This document shows, piece by piece, positions 1 to 9,356 of a DNA stretch of 64,000 bases (positions are counted from its first letter, which is position 1; every line of letters starts with the position of its first letter). A program made the position numbers and the translations under genes. The notes below the pieces were generated by a model that was not told the origin of the DNA, did not search any database, and saw only the letters and a list, made by a program, of their open reading frames with translations. Source of the DNA: an uncultured Butyricicoccus sp. (GTDB lineage Bacteria > Bacillota > Clostridia > Oscillospirales > Butyricicoccaceae); NCBI GenBank assembly GCA_944376065.1, contig CALWBL010000002.1, forward strand, positions 62,001 through 126,000. The letters run 5' to 3'.

Positions 1-2
1 CT

Positions 3-992
<990 letters not shown>

Positions 993-1006
993 TTTATAAA
1001 TATTAT

Positions 1007-1035
1007 CCGCCGAACTTTAGTTCGGCGGTTTTTTT
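1007..1035 (+). terminator. Intrinsic terminator of serS
   Basis: A 9-bp GC-rich stem (CCGCCGAAC / GTTCGGCGG) with a 4-base loop, followed by seven T residues, lies 14 bases after the serS stop codon. Confidence 0.95.
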
Positions 1036-1041
1036 ATATAC

Positions 1042-1069
1042 ATTAAATGTTTAATATGAAACATTTAAT
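1042..1069 (-). repeat. 11-bp inverted repeat at the end of the sleC operon
   Basis: ATTAAATGTTT and AAACATTTAAT flank a 6-base loop and overlap the stop codon of the leftward gene ending at 1065. It may act as the 3' end of that operon, although no run of U follows directly on the minus strand. Its core resembles a decayed parS (13 of 16 bases). Confidence 0.5.
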
Positions 1070-1586
1070 CTTCTAATGATTTTGCAACATTTGAATATAA
1101 AGACGAGATTGAATTCCAGGTTGCCATATCGAGCTTTCCAGTTGATGGTAGACCAGAACTTCGTTGTAGCATTTTAACAGCTTGTTCAGTCACTGAATCA
1201 TAAACACCAGTATAAGGGATTACAGAAATATCAGGAAATTCTATCGCAAGTCCATTTAAAATCGCTTGTAAAATATAAATAAATCTTCCAGTATCACCAG
1301 AAGAAATGATAGTAATAGCACTAGGGAAAACTCTAACAGCTAAAGGAATAGCATTTTTACTGCGTATTAAATTTGACTCCTGTACAATTCTATCCCATGT
1401 ACTTAAATCAGTTTGACCTGTAACAGGTAAACCAAATCGTCTTTGAAATCGCCTAACAGCATCTTCGGTTGGTAAATCATAAACACCACTGATTTTGGGT
1501 AACACTTCACCATATTGAGCATTAATAACCCTTAAATCTTGTTGTAAACCTCTTATATGCTCAGCACGTTGTTCATTTGTATACAT
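1065..1586 (-). CDS. Peptidoglycan-binding domain protein
   Basis: A 173-residue protein made of two peptidoglycan-binding (PG_binding_1) modules, roughly residues 10-70 and 95-165. Each ends in the usual pattern of EDAVRRFQRRFGLPVTG / EQAVKMLQRSSGLPSTG followed by a TW residue pair. There is no signal peptide and no catalytic domain. ATG start with AGGAGGG nine bases upstream. It begins two bases after the stop of the SleC-like catalytic gene and is the third cistron of that operon, so it probably works with it in the spore, for example as an extra cortex-anchoring module. That role is inference from context. Confidence 0.85.
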   Translation of the reverse strand: MYTNEQRAEHIRGLQQDLRVINAQYGEVLPKISGVYDLPTEDAVRRFQRRFGLPVTGQTDLSTWDRIVQESNLIRSKNAIPLAVRVFPSAITIISSGDTGRFIYILQAILNGLAIEFPDISVIPYTGVYDSVTEQAVKMLQRSSGLPSTGKLDMATWNSISSLYSNVAKSLED

Positions 1587-1588
1587 AT

Positions 1589-2998
1589 CTACATTCCCTC
1601 CTGATTGCTTTGTAATGTATAGCCAGGGAATTGTTGCTCAGCGACTTTTGAGCCTTGTACAGCCGTTTCATATTGCTCTGCAAGTACATCCCAAGTTGCA
1701 GAACCGATAGTTCCTGTTATATTGAGCCCAAATAAACTTTGGGCAGAAATAACAGCATTTCTGGTTTGTTCACCGAAATATCCTGTAACGGGAATTTGTG
1801 GAATTTCAGGATAAACAGATGATAGGAAAGAAAGAAATGTTTGAGCCTGTTCAACATCATCACCGGACATACCTTCTATAAGCACTCGACCAGGGAATAC
1901 AGGAACACCCTCGGCAGTCCTTGCGTTTGGGTCAGAATCGACAATAGCAAGGTATGCAGAATATATAGCGTCCCAAGTCTGTTCTCCAACAATACCATCT
2001 TGTGTAAGTCCAAATAACTTTTGGGCGGCAACAACAGCATTTTGCGTTTGAGGTCCAAAGAAACCATCATCGTTAATAACTGGGATTTCTGAATAGTATG
2101 CACCAACAACTGAAAGATAGTACTGCATAAGTTTTACAGCTTCACCACTATCACCAAGTTTTAATAAACCTGGATATAATGGACTTACTTCTTGTAAAGA
2201 AAGGCCTTCGCTATTTAGTTCTGCAAGATTCTTAATAGCAGTATATAAATATGCAATTCTATACCATGTAGCTTTGCCAACAATACCATCGGGTGTAAGT
2301 CCAAAAGTTTGTTGGAACACTTTAACAGCTTGCTCGGTTGACTTGTCATATGCACGGTTTACAGGGTATATTTTAGGTATAAGTGGATAATTAGTAGAAA
2401 TACGGTTTAATCTTAATTGAATGGTTCGTACATCTTCATTTATATCACCAAGCCTTAATGCTTTGCCAGGATATGTGCCAAGATTTGGAACGACAGGGGT
2501 ATTAGTTACTATTTCTATATCATCACCATAATATCTGGTGAGTATTTCATAAGGGGAAAGACCAGCCTCAGCAAGAGGAACTGTACCCCATTGACTAAGA
2601 CCATCACATGTTACAGTTGTTCCATTGCAGTACTGAGCAAAAAGAGGTTCTACTGAGCCAGAGCGTACAATATAATCGGTAAATAATTCATCTGCAATAC
2701 GAGATATATTGTCAAATATATCTCTATCATGTACATAGGCTTGGTCAAATGCAGTGACATTTGTTATATCGAAATCATATCCTTGGGAACGATACCATTC
2801 TGTATAAACCCTATTAAGTGCAAAAGAAATTTGTGCATACATATTTGCACGAATTGCATTTTCAGGCCAAGTAGGATAGATTTCTGAACTTGCAACATTT
2901 TTAACATAATCAGGAAAGGGTACAGTAACATTGCGAGCATTTGATTTTGGCGCACCTAAATGTACAGTTATATTTTCAGGAATAAAAGGTAAAGGCAA
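1589..2998 (-). CDS. SleC-type spore cortex-lytic enzyme, catalytic chain without propeptide
   Basis: About 469 residues. The N-terminal part (about 20-165) is a SpoIID-type lytic transglycosylase domain, with NVASSEIYPTWP carrying the expected catalytic Glu near residue 39, and a later SQWG element. Three PG_binding_1 modules follow (about 175-250, 270-350, 360-440). This matches the mature part of clostridial SleC, which cuts cortex peptidoglycan at germination, but it carries two more binding modules than I recall for SleC. The longest frame begins at a GTG (3007) that overlaps the upstream stop codon; AAGGAG (3007-3012) is then too close. The TTG at 2998 has the same AAGGAG eight bases upstream and is preferred. 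The SleC pre/pro region is encoded by the preceding gene. Confidence 0.85.
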   Translation of the reverse strand: MPLPFIPENITVHLGAPKSNARNVTVPFPDYVKNVASSEIYPTWPENAIRANMYAQISFALNRVYTEWYRSQGYDFDITNVTAFDQAYVHDRDIFDNISRIADELFTDYIVRSGSVEPLFAQYCNGTTVTCDGLSQWGTVPLAEAGLSPYEILTRYYGDDIEIVTNTPVVPNLGTYPGKALRLGDINEDVRTIQLRLNRISTNYPLIPKIYPVNRAYDKSTEQAVKVFQQTFGLTPDGIVGKATWYRIAYLYTAIKNLAELNSEGLSLQEVSPLYPGLLKLGDSGEAVKLMQYYLSVVGAYYSEIPVINDDGFFGPQTQNAVVAAQKLFGLTQDGIVGEQTWDAIYSAYLAIVDSDPNARTAEGVPVFPGRVLIEGMSGDDVEQAQTFLSFLSSVYPEIPQIPVTGYFGEQTRNAVISAQSLFGLNITGTIGSATWDVLAEQYETAVQGSKVAEQQFPGYTLQSNQEGM

Positions 2999-3003
2999 AC
3001 TTA

Positions 3004-3420
3004 TCACTCCTTAGCAGTATTTAATCCATGACTAGGGAAGTTTCTAACTTGTGGTTCACCAGTATTTTGAAATTCTTCAAGTGGCACAAGATAAACCGGA
3101 AGTGTAGCTACTATATCGGGAAATATAGTAAGGTCAGATGATGTAACGGGATAAAATCCATCATAATCAACTCTTACAGAATAGCGCGCATATGGAAAGG
3201 TCATATTTGGGGATAAAGAATTGCCAATAGGCGGTGCAGGTAGCGGCAAAGGTGAGGTTTGACCAGAACGGTTGGTTCGTGTGGTATAAATCAGTTGTGA
3301 ATCACCAGTATCAGAGATAGAATAAACAGTTACAAGTGCATTTTCTAATGGAAGAGCTGTTCTAGCAGTTGATACAGAAACAATAAGATAACCAGTAGAA
3401 GTATTTTGTGAATCAGACAT
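3004..3420 (-). CDS. SleC propeptide-like protein, separate cistron
   Basis: A 138-residue protein with no signal peptide. Residues about 10-115 form an Ig-like carboxypeptidase-regulatory-type fold (VSTARTALPLENALVTVYS, then PFPYARYSVRV-like and IFPDIVATLPVYLVPL elements). In clostridial SleC this kind of segment is the N-terminal pre/propeptide, removed by Csp proteases to activate the enzyme. Here it ends in its own stop codon and the catalytic chain begins immediately after it. ATG start with AAGGAG six bases upstream. A likely role is as a folding or inhibitory partner of the catalytic chain; this is inferred from the resemblance and the tight coupling. Confidence 0.75.
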   Translation of the reverse strand: MSDSQNTSTGYLIVSVSTARTALPLENALVTVYSISDTGDSQLIYTTRTNRSGQTSPLPLPAPPIGNSLSPNMTFPYARYSVRVDYDGFYPVTSSDLTIFPDIVATLPVYLVPLEEFQNTGEPQVRNFPSHGLNTAKE

Positions 3421-3452
3421 AAAAAGCTCCTTTAGAAAGAGTGGATGATAAA

Positions 3453-3468
3453 TGTTTCATGTGAAACA
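3453..3468. promoter_or_regulatory. parS site, one mismatch
   Basis: TGTTTCATGTGAAACA differs from the consensus ParB-binding site TGTTTCACGTGAAACA at one base (C to T at position 8). It lies between asnB and the sleC operon. Confidence 0.75.
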
Positions 3469-3472
3469 TTTA

Positions 3473-5299
3473 TTAAACAATTGAAACATGATATTTTTTA
3501 AACCATCTATCAAGCTGTATAATATATGCAAAAACTTGAGGGCCACGCATTAGCTGACCATACCAAGGTTCAGGCATGTTATTAGGCTCAAGTAAAAGCT
3601 CGTTAATAGCTTGCATATTAAATAATTTTGGAATGTAGGAATGTTCATCTTGCATTATTTGACGGACATATGAACATACAAGCTCAGTATAAAGAGGAGA
3701 GAACGTTTTAGGGTATGGGGACTTTTTGCGCCAAACAATTTCATCTGGTAAATCATTTTCAAATGCCTTGCGTACAATTCCTTTTTCTCGGCCTTCATAG
3801 GCTTTTAGTTCCCAAGGCATATTATATGCATATTCAACAATTCTATGGTCACAAAATGGAACTCTGACTTCAAGACCAGAGTACATACTCATTCTGTCTT
3901 TTCTATCAAGAAGTGTTGCCATAAACCATCTAAGGTTTAGCATAAACATCTCACGCATACGAGCATCTTTTTTGCTGTCAGTTGGTAACTTTTCGGCTAA
4001 TGCACAGGTATCCAAATAATGCTGTCTTACAAATTCCGCCCCGTTTGATATTATACCATTATTTAATAGGCTCATTCTAAAATCTGTTGAGCGTGACCAT
4101 GGGAATGTATCTTCAAATAAAATTTCCTCTCTGTGATACCAAGGATAACCTCCAAACAATTCATCAGCACACTCGCCTGATTGACAAACGGTAAACTGTT
4201 TTTTGACAGCATTACAAAATAGCAATAAGGAAGAATCAACGTCAGCCATACCAGGTAAATCTCTAGCATCAACAGCAGGCAATAGTGCTGCACATAATGC
4301 AGAATTATCCAAAATAACTTTATGATGTTCAGAGCCAATAGCAGAAGAGATAAGGTCTATATACTCAGAATCACTATTAGGCTGGAATAAACTCTTTTGA
4401 AAATATTTATCATTATCTTTATAATCAACCGACCAAGTGTGTAGTTGTTTGTTTTGTTTTTTATATTCACGACTAGCAAGCATTGATAAAATAGAGGAGT
4501 CAAGCCCACCAGATAAAAATGTACAAAGTGGAACATCGCTAACTAACTGCCTAGATGCTGCATCTTCAATAAGATATTTTGTGTGTGATATGGTTTGCTC
4601 AGGGGAGTCAGTATGTTCTCTTGCGTTTAATGTCCAATATGACTTAGTGGTGAGCTTGTTATCTTTTAAAATAGCAAATTGAGCAGGCAATAATTCTTGT
4701 ATTTGTCTGAATACACCAAAACCGGCTGGTCGTGCGGGACCAAGAAGCAAAATAGATCTAAGACCATCATCGTTTATTTCAGGCTTAATTTCTGGGTGAC
4801 ATAATATGGCTTTCATTTCAGAACCAAAAACAAAACCATTTTTTGTTTTGCTATAAAACAGAGGTTTAACGCCAAGTCTATCACGACATAGGACCAAAGT
4901 ATGTTCTTTTTTATCCCAAATTGCAAAAGCATAAATACCATTTAGCTTTTCAAAAGCATTTGTGTTCCATTCCATATAAGCATGTAGTAACACCTCTGTA
5001 TCAGAATGACCCAAGAACGAATGTCCTTTTGAAATAAGTTCATTACGTAGGTCTTGTGTATTATAAAGCTCACCATTGTAAACTAAAACATATCGTTTAT
5101 CTGGTGAGTACATAGGCTGTTTGCCACCTTCTGGGTCAACGACGATAAGCCTTCGATGTATTAGCATAGCATTTTTATCCAAATATTCGCCTTCGTTGTC
5201 AGGCCCACGGGGAATAAGAGTACGAGCCATACGCTTGCCAACTTCAGATAATGTATGGCAATCAATTTTTTCATCAATAAACCCAGCGATTCCGCACAT
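3473..5299 (-). CDS. asnB: Asparagine synthetase (glutamine-hydrolysing)
   Basis: 608 residues, the usual AsnB length. It makes asparagine from aspartate, ATP and glutamine in the cytoplasm. The N-terminal Ntn glutaminase domain has Cys2 as nucleophile after Met removal (MCGIAGF), plus RRLIVVDPEGGKQP and GHSDTEVLL. The synthetase domain has the PP-loop SGGLDSS at residues 263-269. ATG start with AAGGAGC upstream. It is transcribed alone, leftward; a parS site lies just upstream and another just downstream. Homologues also amidate other substrates, but the sequence gives no hint of that here. Confidence 0.95.
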   Translation of the reverse strand: MCGIAGFIDEKIDCHTLSEVGKRMARTLIPRGPDNEGEYLDKNAMLIHRRLIVVDPEGGKQPMYSPDKRYVLVYNGELYNTQDLRNELISKGHSFLGHSDTEVLLHAYMEWNTNAFEKLNGIYAFAIWDKKEHTLVLCRDRLGVKPLFYSKTKNGFVFGSEMKAILCHPEIKPEINDDGLRSILLLGPARPAGFGVFRQIQELLPAQFAILKDNKLTTKSYWTLNAREHTDSPEQTISHTKYLIEDAASRQLVSDVPLCTFLSGGLDSSILSMLASREYKKQNKQLHTWSVDYKDNDKYFQKSLFQPNSDSEYIDLISSAIGSEHHKVILDNSALCAALLPAVDARDLPGMADVDSSLLLFCNAVKKQFTVCQSGECADELFGGYPWYHREEILFEDTFPWSRSTDFRMSLLNNGIISNGAEFVRQHYLDTCALAEKLPTDSKKDARMREMFMLNLRWFMATLLDRKDRMSMYSGLEVRVPFCDHRIVEYAYNMPWELKAYEGREKGIVRKAFENDLPDEIVWRKKSPYPKTFSPLYTELVCSYVRQIMQDEHSYIPKLFNMQAINELLLEPNNMPEPWYGQLMRGPQVFAYIIQLDRWFKKYHVSIV

Positions 5300-5324
5300 A
5301 TAAAATAAGCTCCTTTACAAGTAG

Positions 5325-5340
5325 TGTTTCACGTGAAACA
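5325..5340. promoter_or_regulatory. parS site, perfect
   Basis: TGTTTCACGTGAAACA, a perfect 16-bp palindrome identical to the ParB recognition sequence known from Bacillus subtilis. It sits 26 bases upstream of the asnB start codon, in the leader or promoter region. Confidence 0.9.
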
Positions 5341-5406
5341 AACTCTTTATAAATAATATAAAGTTGTTTAATCACTTTATTTTATGAGTGTATGTTATAA
5401 AATAGA

Positions 5407-5444
5407 ACAAAAAAATCCCTGCTAAAATTTAATTTAGCAGGGAT
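5407..5444 (-). terminator. Terminator of the mannitol-dehydrogenase-family gene
   Basis: Stem ATCCCTGCTAAA / TTTAGCAGGGAT with a run of A on the + strand to its left, giving a U-run for leftward transcripts. Confidence 0.9.
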
Positions 5445-5465
5445 AAATAAAATATATAGTGGTGG

Positions 5466-7067
5466 TTATTCACCACAGTATTTAATCAAGGTTCTACGTA
5501 CAGCGCCTTTACCGCTTATTAACTCGTTAAACATATCAGTTACTTTATCAGCAAGACCAACTTCGTAAAGGTTAGCTCCAAAGATTGCTTTATTAGAAAG
5601 TATAGGATAAAGTTGTTTTTCTTTTGCTGGCTCACCACCAAGGGTGATGCCAGCAATGATTTGATCAAGATATGGCAGCATAGGGTCTGAACTACGTTCA
5701 AATGTTTGTCCGTTATCGTCAACACCTAGAAGATAACGCAGCCAACCGGCAAGTACAAGCGGAATATAAACGAGATTAGAAACCCTATGCATTGGAACGA
5801 TAGAATTATAGTATGAATAAAGTGTTTGTCCAAAGCAAGTGGAGAGCTTTTGAGAAGTGTCAGTGGCATTACGCTGAGGCGAGTCAGGCAAAAATGGATT
5901 TGGATAACGTTCACTTAAAACCTCATATAAAAACTCTATAGGATTGATAACACCTGGGTCAGAAACCATAGGCATAGCTTCGTCCATGCTCATATGGGAA
6001 ATAAGATTAACAAGCTCAGGGTCATTCATCTCATCGTGCACAGTTGTATAACCTAGTAAACAGCCATAAACTGCAAGAGCTGTATCCATTGGGTTTAAGC
6101 AGGTACAAGATTTCATTAAAGCACAACGAGAAACAATGTCATGATTAGTAAAGATGATGCCAAGCTGTTCTAGTGGTGGGTGACCATTAGGGAAAGAATC
6201 CTCAATAACTAGATATTGAGGACGTTCAGTGTTTACAAACGCAGCGGCATAAGTACCTTTTTCTGTTATAAATGGACGTACTCCCTCAAGACCATCGGAT
6301 TCAAGTTGTTTAGTAATACGGTTATCTGGGTGAGGGGTGATTTTATCAATCATTGATAGAGGATAAGAAATTTCATTGGTTATATACTTATATTCGTCAT
6401 CTGTTATAAAATCTTTTTCCAGCCATGATTGAGCCATATCGGTCATTGCACGATGCAAACGGATGCCATTATTTTGGCAGTTATCAAGCGATACAAGGGC
6501 AAATGCAGCGATATTAGCACGTTTTCTAGCAAGACAGAGGGTAGCTAACTTTCCAAAGAAAGAAATACATTGCTCACTTGGACCATTTTTAGCATCAAAG
6601 GCAAAATCTTCAACAAGATTACGCTCAGTATCTCTTATCACATAACCTTTTTCGGTTATAGTCATAGAAACCATTTGTAAAGAAGGGGAGCAAAAGATTT
6701 CATTTAGTCTTTGCATATCCTCGCTCATTTTTAGGCTTTCAGTTATGGAGCCGATGACTTCCTTTTGTATATGTCCATCAGCGTAAAGAGTAGCAATTAT
6801 TGACAGATTATCATTTGCACGATATGCACGGTCAATAAGTTCTTCATCATATCCTTCACAACAGATAATACCTGTTTTAGAAAGACCAGCGGTTAAAAGA
6901 CGCTGAGCAAGTGCAGCAGGAAATGCACGAAATAAGCTGCCGGCACCAAAATGCAGCCAAGTTGGATTATCATGAGTAGCTTGTCTTACAGCATTGATAT
7001 CATAAGATGGCAGTCTGTAACCCTTCCAAGAGAGGTTATTACGCAGGCTTTCCAATGTAAGTTTCAT
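5466..7067 (-). CDS. Mannitol dehydrogenase family oxidoreductase (fructuronate reductase-like)
   Basis: 533 residues, typical of polyol-specific long-chain dehydrogenases such as fructuronate reductase (UxuB) and mannitol 2-dehydrogenase. The N-terminal Rossmann part has HFGAGSLFR at residues 39-47; SMTITEKGY (134-142) and MIDKITPHPDN are family signatures. It reduces or oxidises a keto-sugar or uronate with NAD(P). No uxuA, uxaC or sugar transporter is next to it, so the substrate cannot be told apart here; fructuronate/mannonate is the best guess. A purine-rich GGAAGGAAGG ribosome site precedes the ATG. Transcribed alone with its own terminator. Confidence 0.85.
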   Translation of the reverse strand: MKLTLESLRNNLSWKGYRLPSYDINAVRQATHDNPTWLHFGAGSLFRAFPAALAQRLLTAGLSKTGIICCEGYDEELIDRAYRANDNLSIIATLYADGHIQKEVIGSITESLKMSEDMQRLNEIFCSPSLQMVSMTITEKGYVIRDTERNLVEDFAFDAKNGPSEQCISFFGKLATLCLARKRANIAAFALVSLDNCQNNGIRLHRAMTDMAQSWLEKDFITDDEYKYITNEISYPLSMIDKITPHPDNRITKQLESDGLEGVRPFITEKGTYAAAFVNTERPQYLVIEDSFPNGHPPLEQLGIIFTNHDIVSRCALMKSCTCLNPMDTALAVYGCLLGYTTVHDEMNDPELVNLISHMSMDEAMPMVSDPGVINPIEFLYEVLSERYPNPFLPDSPQRNATDTSQKLSTCFGQTLYSYYNSIVPMHRVSNLVYIPLVLAGWLRYLLGVDDNGQTFERSSDPMLPYLDQIIAGITLGGEPAKEKQLYPILSNKAIFGANLYEVGLADKVTDMFNELISGKGAVRRTLIKYCGE

Positions 7068-7207
7068 AATTGGGTTACCTTCCTTCCAGAAAATTTTAGA
7101 TAAATAATTTATAATTTAATAAATTTATAGATACCCATATACAGTATATCAAAAATTCGCTGATGCGGATAGAGGAAACCGTAAAAACAACAAAAAAAGT
7201 ATCTGAA

Positions 7208-7250
7208 AAATACGCTATAAGTAATAATAAATGGATGTAATAGCGTATTT
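7208..7250. repeat. Inverted repeat between uxuB-like and tepA-like genes
   Basis: AAATACGCTA and TAGCGTATTT are separated by 23 bases. It may be the 3' hairpin of the leftward tepA-like transcript or an operator upstream of the oxidoreductase gene. Confidence 0.4.
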
Positions 7251-7311
7251 AACAGACAAAAATTTAACAATCAATTATAAATACATTTTTTTACAAATAA
7301 TAGTTTATATT

Positions 7312-7983
7312 TTAATTTTTTATCATTTTATGAAGACAATCAAGAGCATCTGATAAACTACCTTGATTATCTATAAGACCACATGAAACAGCTTGCTTGC
7401 CACCTACAACAGTGCCAACATCAGCCGACATTTGGTCGGTTGCCATCATAAGCCTTTCAAACATATCAGCGGATATATGGGAATGGTTTGTGACAAAAGT
7501 CGTTATACGTTCTTGTATAGATTTAAAATAAGCATAAGTTTGAGGTGAGGCGATAATAGTGCCACTCATTCTTACAGGGTGTATAGTCATAGCAGCACTA
7601 GGAGCAATAAATGATTGTTTGGCGGCAACAGCCAAAGGTACACCTATCGAATGACCCCCACCAAGTACAAGAGAAACAGTTGGTTTTTTCATACCAGCAA
7701 TTAGTTCTGCTATTGCAAGGCCCGCCTCAACATCACCACCAACAGTATTTAAAAGTATAAGCAATCCATCTATATCATCAGCTTCTTCAACAGCGGTAAT
7801 TTGTGGAATTATATGCTCATATTTTGTAGTTTTAGTTTGCTGAGGTGCTTCAAGATGACCTTCTATTTGTCCAACGATAGTTATACAATGAATATTGCCA
7901 TTTGATGAATGTGTTGTAATAGAGCCTGTTTGAGTTATACTATCATCATGGTGTTGTTCATCATTACAGCTTGTCTGACACAT
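7312..7983 (-). CDS. ClpP-family serine protease, TepA-like
   Basis: 223 residues. ClpP/crotonase fold with LLNTVGGDVEAGLAIAELI, a serine in GGHSIGVPLAV (Ser112) and a histidine in MTIHPVR (His135), the catalytic pair expected of TepA/YmfB-type proteases (translocation-enhancing protein). No transmembrane segment is visible. The longer frame from 8046 was rejected: the ATG at 7983 has AAGGAG seven bases upstream, and the extra 21 residues are AT-rich leader. The first 30 residues are His/Ser/Thr-rich and look disordered. No ClpX/ClpC partner is nearby. A dense DnaA-box region lies immediately upstream. Confidence 0.85.
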   Translation of the reverse strand: MCQTSCNDEQHHDDSITQTGSITTHSSNGNIHCITIVGQIEGHLEAPQQTKTTKYEHIIPQITAVEEADDIDGLLILLNTVGGDVEAGLAIAELIAGMKKPTVSLVLGGGHSIGVPLAVAAKQSFIAPSAAMTIHPVRMSGTIIASPQTYAYFKSIQERITTFVTNHSHISADMFERLMMATDQMSADVGTVVGGKQAVSCGLIDNQGSLSDALDCLHKMIKN

Positions 7984-8140
7984 AAAAAAACTCCTTTGAT
8001 TTATTATAATAAATGTATAATGTGCAATTTTTAATAAAAGATTCATTGAAATGACATGGAAAAAAATGAAAGTGAATCAACTACTATATGTAATGGAATA
8101 TAAGTAAAATAGGCGCAAAATAGGAGTATATAACTGTAAG

Positions 8141-8437
8141 TTATCAACATATGCACAGAGTTATCAACAAAAAGTATAAGTTTTCCTCAGAGTTATCCAC
8201 AGAAGTGTTTATATATGTGGATGTAATATAAAAATGTATGTCATTTTGCTGAAAAAACTGTTATAATGATATACTAATAATATTATTTTTATAATTTAAT
8301 ACAATATGTATGAAAAAATAGCATCGTGTATAATATACTAAAAGAAATAAAAATATATAGTATTACAATTAGTACATAAAATAAAAATAAAGAATTGTGC
8401 ATAACTATGTGGATAATACATATTGGAATGTGGATAA
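8141..8437. other. DnaA-box cluster around an AT-rich core (origin-like region)
   Basis: The gene-free stretch 7984-8502 contains at least six DnaA-box 9-mers in two opposing groups. Rightward: TTATCAACA at 8141 and 8161, TTATCCACA at 8193, plus ATATGCACA at 8149. Leftward, read on the minus strand: TTATGCACA at 8396-8404, TTATCCACA at 8408-8416 and 8429-8437. Between them (8225-8395) the DNA is almost purely A and T. Four boxes match TTATNCACA exactly. The layout resembles a bipartite origin or an origin-linked DnaA cluster. dnaA and dnaN are not in the window. Confidence 0.7.
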
Positions 8438-8463
8438 AAAATATTACAGGATACAATCAAAAA

Positions 8464-8498
8464 AATCCCAGAATGACGCTAAATTTCATTCTGGGATT
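8464..8498 (-). terminator. Terminator of the pseudopilus operon
   Basis: Stem AATCCCAGAATGA / TCATTCTGGGATT with a U-run on the minus strand, just downstream of the last leftward pilin-like gene. Confidence 0.9.
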
Positions 8499-8502
8499 AA
8501 AT

Positions 8503-8922
8503 TTATTCTATACTTTCAGGTGTGAGTAATTGCCATTTTATTATCTCATATTGCCCGCTTGAAATAAGATGTATAGAAATAGATAATGTTCCAGCCTCAT
8601 TAGCTGGAAGTGTTAAACTTAAAATTTGGCTTTCTTTTTGGTAAATAGCAGCTATACCTTGTTCATTAAGTATATTTTCCATTTCATGACCAGCCACATC
8701 TGGAAGATAAGAAGAATATACTGAAAGCAATCCTAATATTTCTTGACCTTTAGAATCCGCATCATAGTACGCATTTGAAATTTCTATACTATGTTCAGCA
8801 GTCATAAGGTCAACTCTAGCATGGCTTAGTGAAAGCATGGAAACACATGCAAATATAAGAAGAAGGAGTATATTAACTATCGTTGGAAAGCCTACGGCAA
8901 GACCACCCTTTTTATATTTCAT
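8503..8922 (-). CDS. Pseudopilin-like single-pass membrane protein
   Basis: 139 residues with one N-terminal hydrophobic segment (about residues 10-32, after KYKKGG) and a polar extracytoplasmic domain. The topology is that of a minor pilin or pilus-assembly accessory protein. I recognise no named family. AGGAGG precedes the ATG. It is the last gene of an operon that includes a GspF-type protein, which is the main reason for the call. Confidence 0.6.
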   Translation of the reverse strand: MKYKKGGLAVGFPTIVNILLLLIFACVSMLSLSHARVDLMTAEHSIEISNAYYDADSKGQEILGLLSVYSSYLPDVAGHEMENILNEQGIAAIYQKESQILSLTLPANEAGTLSISIHLISSGQYEIIKWQLLTPESIE

Positions 8923-8930
8923 ATTACCTC

Positions 8931-9356
8931 CTAATTTGTAGGCTTGTACTGACTGATTGAAAGCTGCACAACAGCATCACCTTGAGGAGGATACATAGTA
9001 ATATGAGCTTTTATAATGTTATTCTCAAGCTCATTTACAGCTATCTCAAGATGATATATACCGCTTTCAGATGAACAAACATTCCAGTTTTTATCATACC
9101 AAACTTCCATTTTATCAGCTGCTGTTAATTTACCGTTTAGTATATCAGGAAGGGCAGATATATCGCCATTTGTTGAGCGAAATGCCATAGCAGCATTTTC
9201 TACGGCATGATGAGATTTTGTAAGTACCCTACTGGAGGCACTAAGAGAATAAGCCTCAGATAAAGTGGTAATACAAACCGCAGCACCTATAACAAAAATC
9301 AATAAATTTACAAGCATTTCAAGAAGAAACAAACGAGTTCTGCTCAATCTTTTCAT
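8931..9356 (-). CDS. Prepilin-like protein with conserved Glu5 motif
   Basis: 141 residues. The N-terminus RTRLFLLEMLVNLLIFVIG resembles the type IV prepilin helix (GFTLIEMLV type) and keeps the Glu, but the glycine at the usual cleavage site is replaced, so normal processing is uncertain. The rest is a small polar domain. The start overlaps the previous gene by four bases (ATGA), so translation is probably coupled. Minor pseudopilin role is inferred. Confidence 0.65.
   Translation of the reverse strand: MKRLSRTRLFLLEMLVNLLIFVIGAAVCITTLSEAYSLSASSRVLTKSHHAVENAAMAFRSTNGDISALPDILNGKLTAADKMEVWYDKNWNVCSSESGIYHLEIAVNELENNIIKAHITMYPPQGDAVVQLSISQYKPTN

Noticed and set aside
1048..1063. Sixth parS site (TGTTTAATATGAAACA)
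   Set aside because: Three mismatches in the central CACG core that ParB reads; more likely the hairpin at the end of the sleC operon.
7984..8046. N-terminal extension of the TepA-like protease
   Set aside because: An ideally spaced AAGGAG points to the ATG at 7983; the extension runs through that ribosome site.
8141..8437. Firm call of the chromosomal oriC
   Set aside because: dnaA, dnaN and rpmH are not in the window, and serS on the + strand at the left edge suggests an origin further left; kept only as origin-like.
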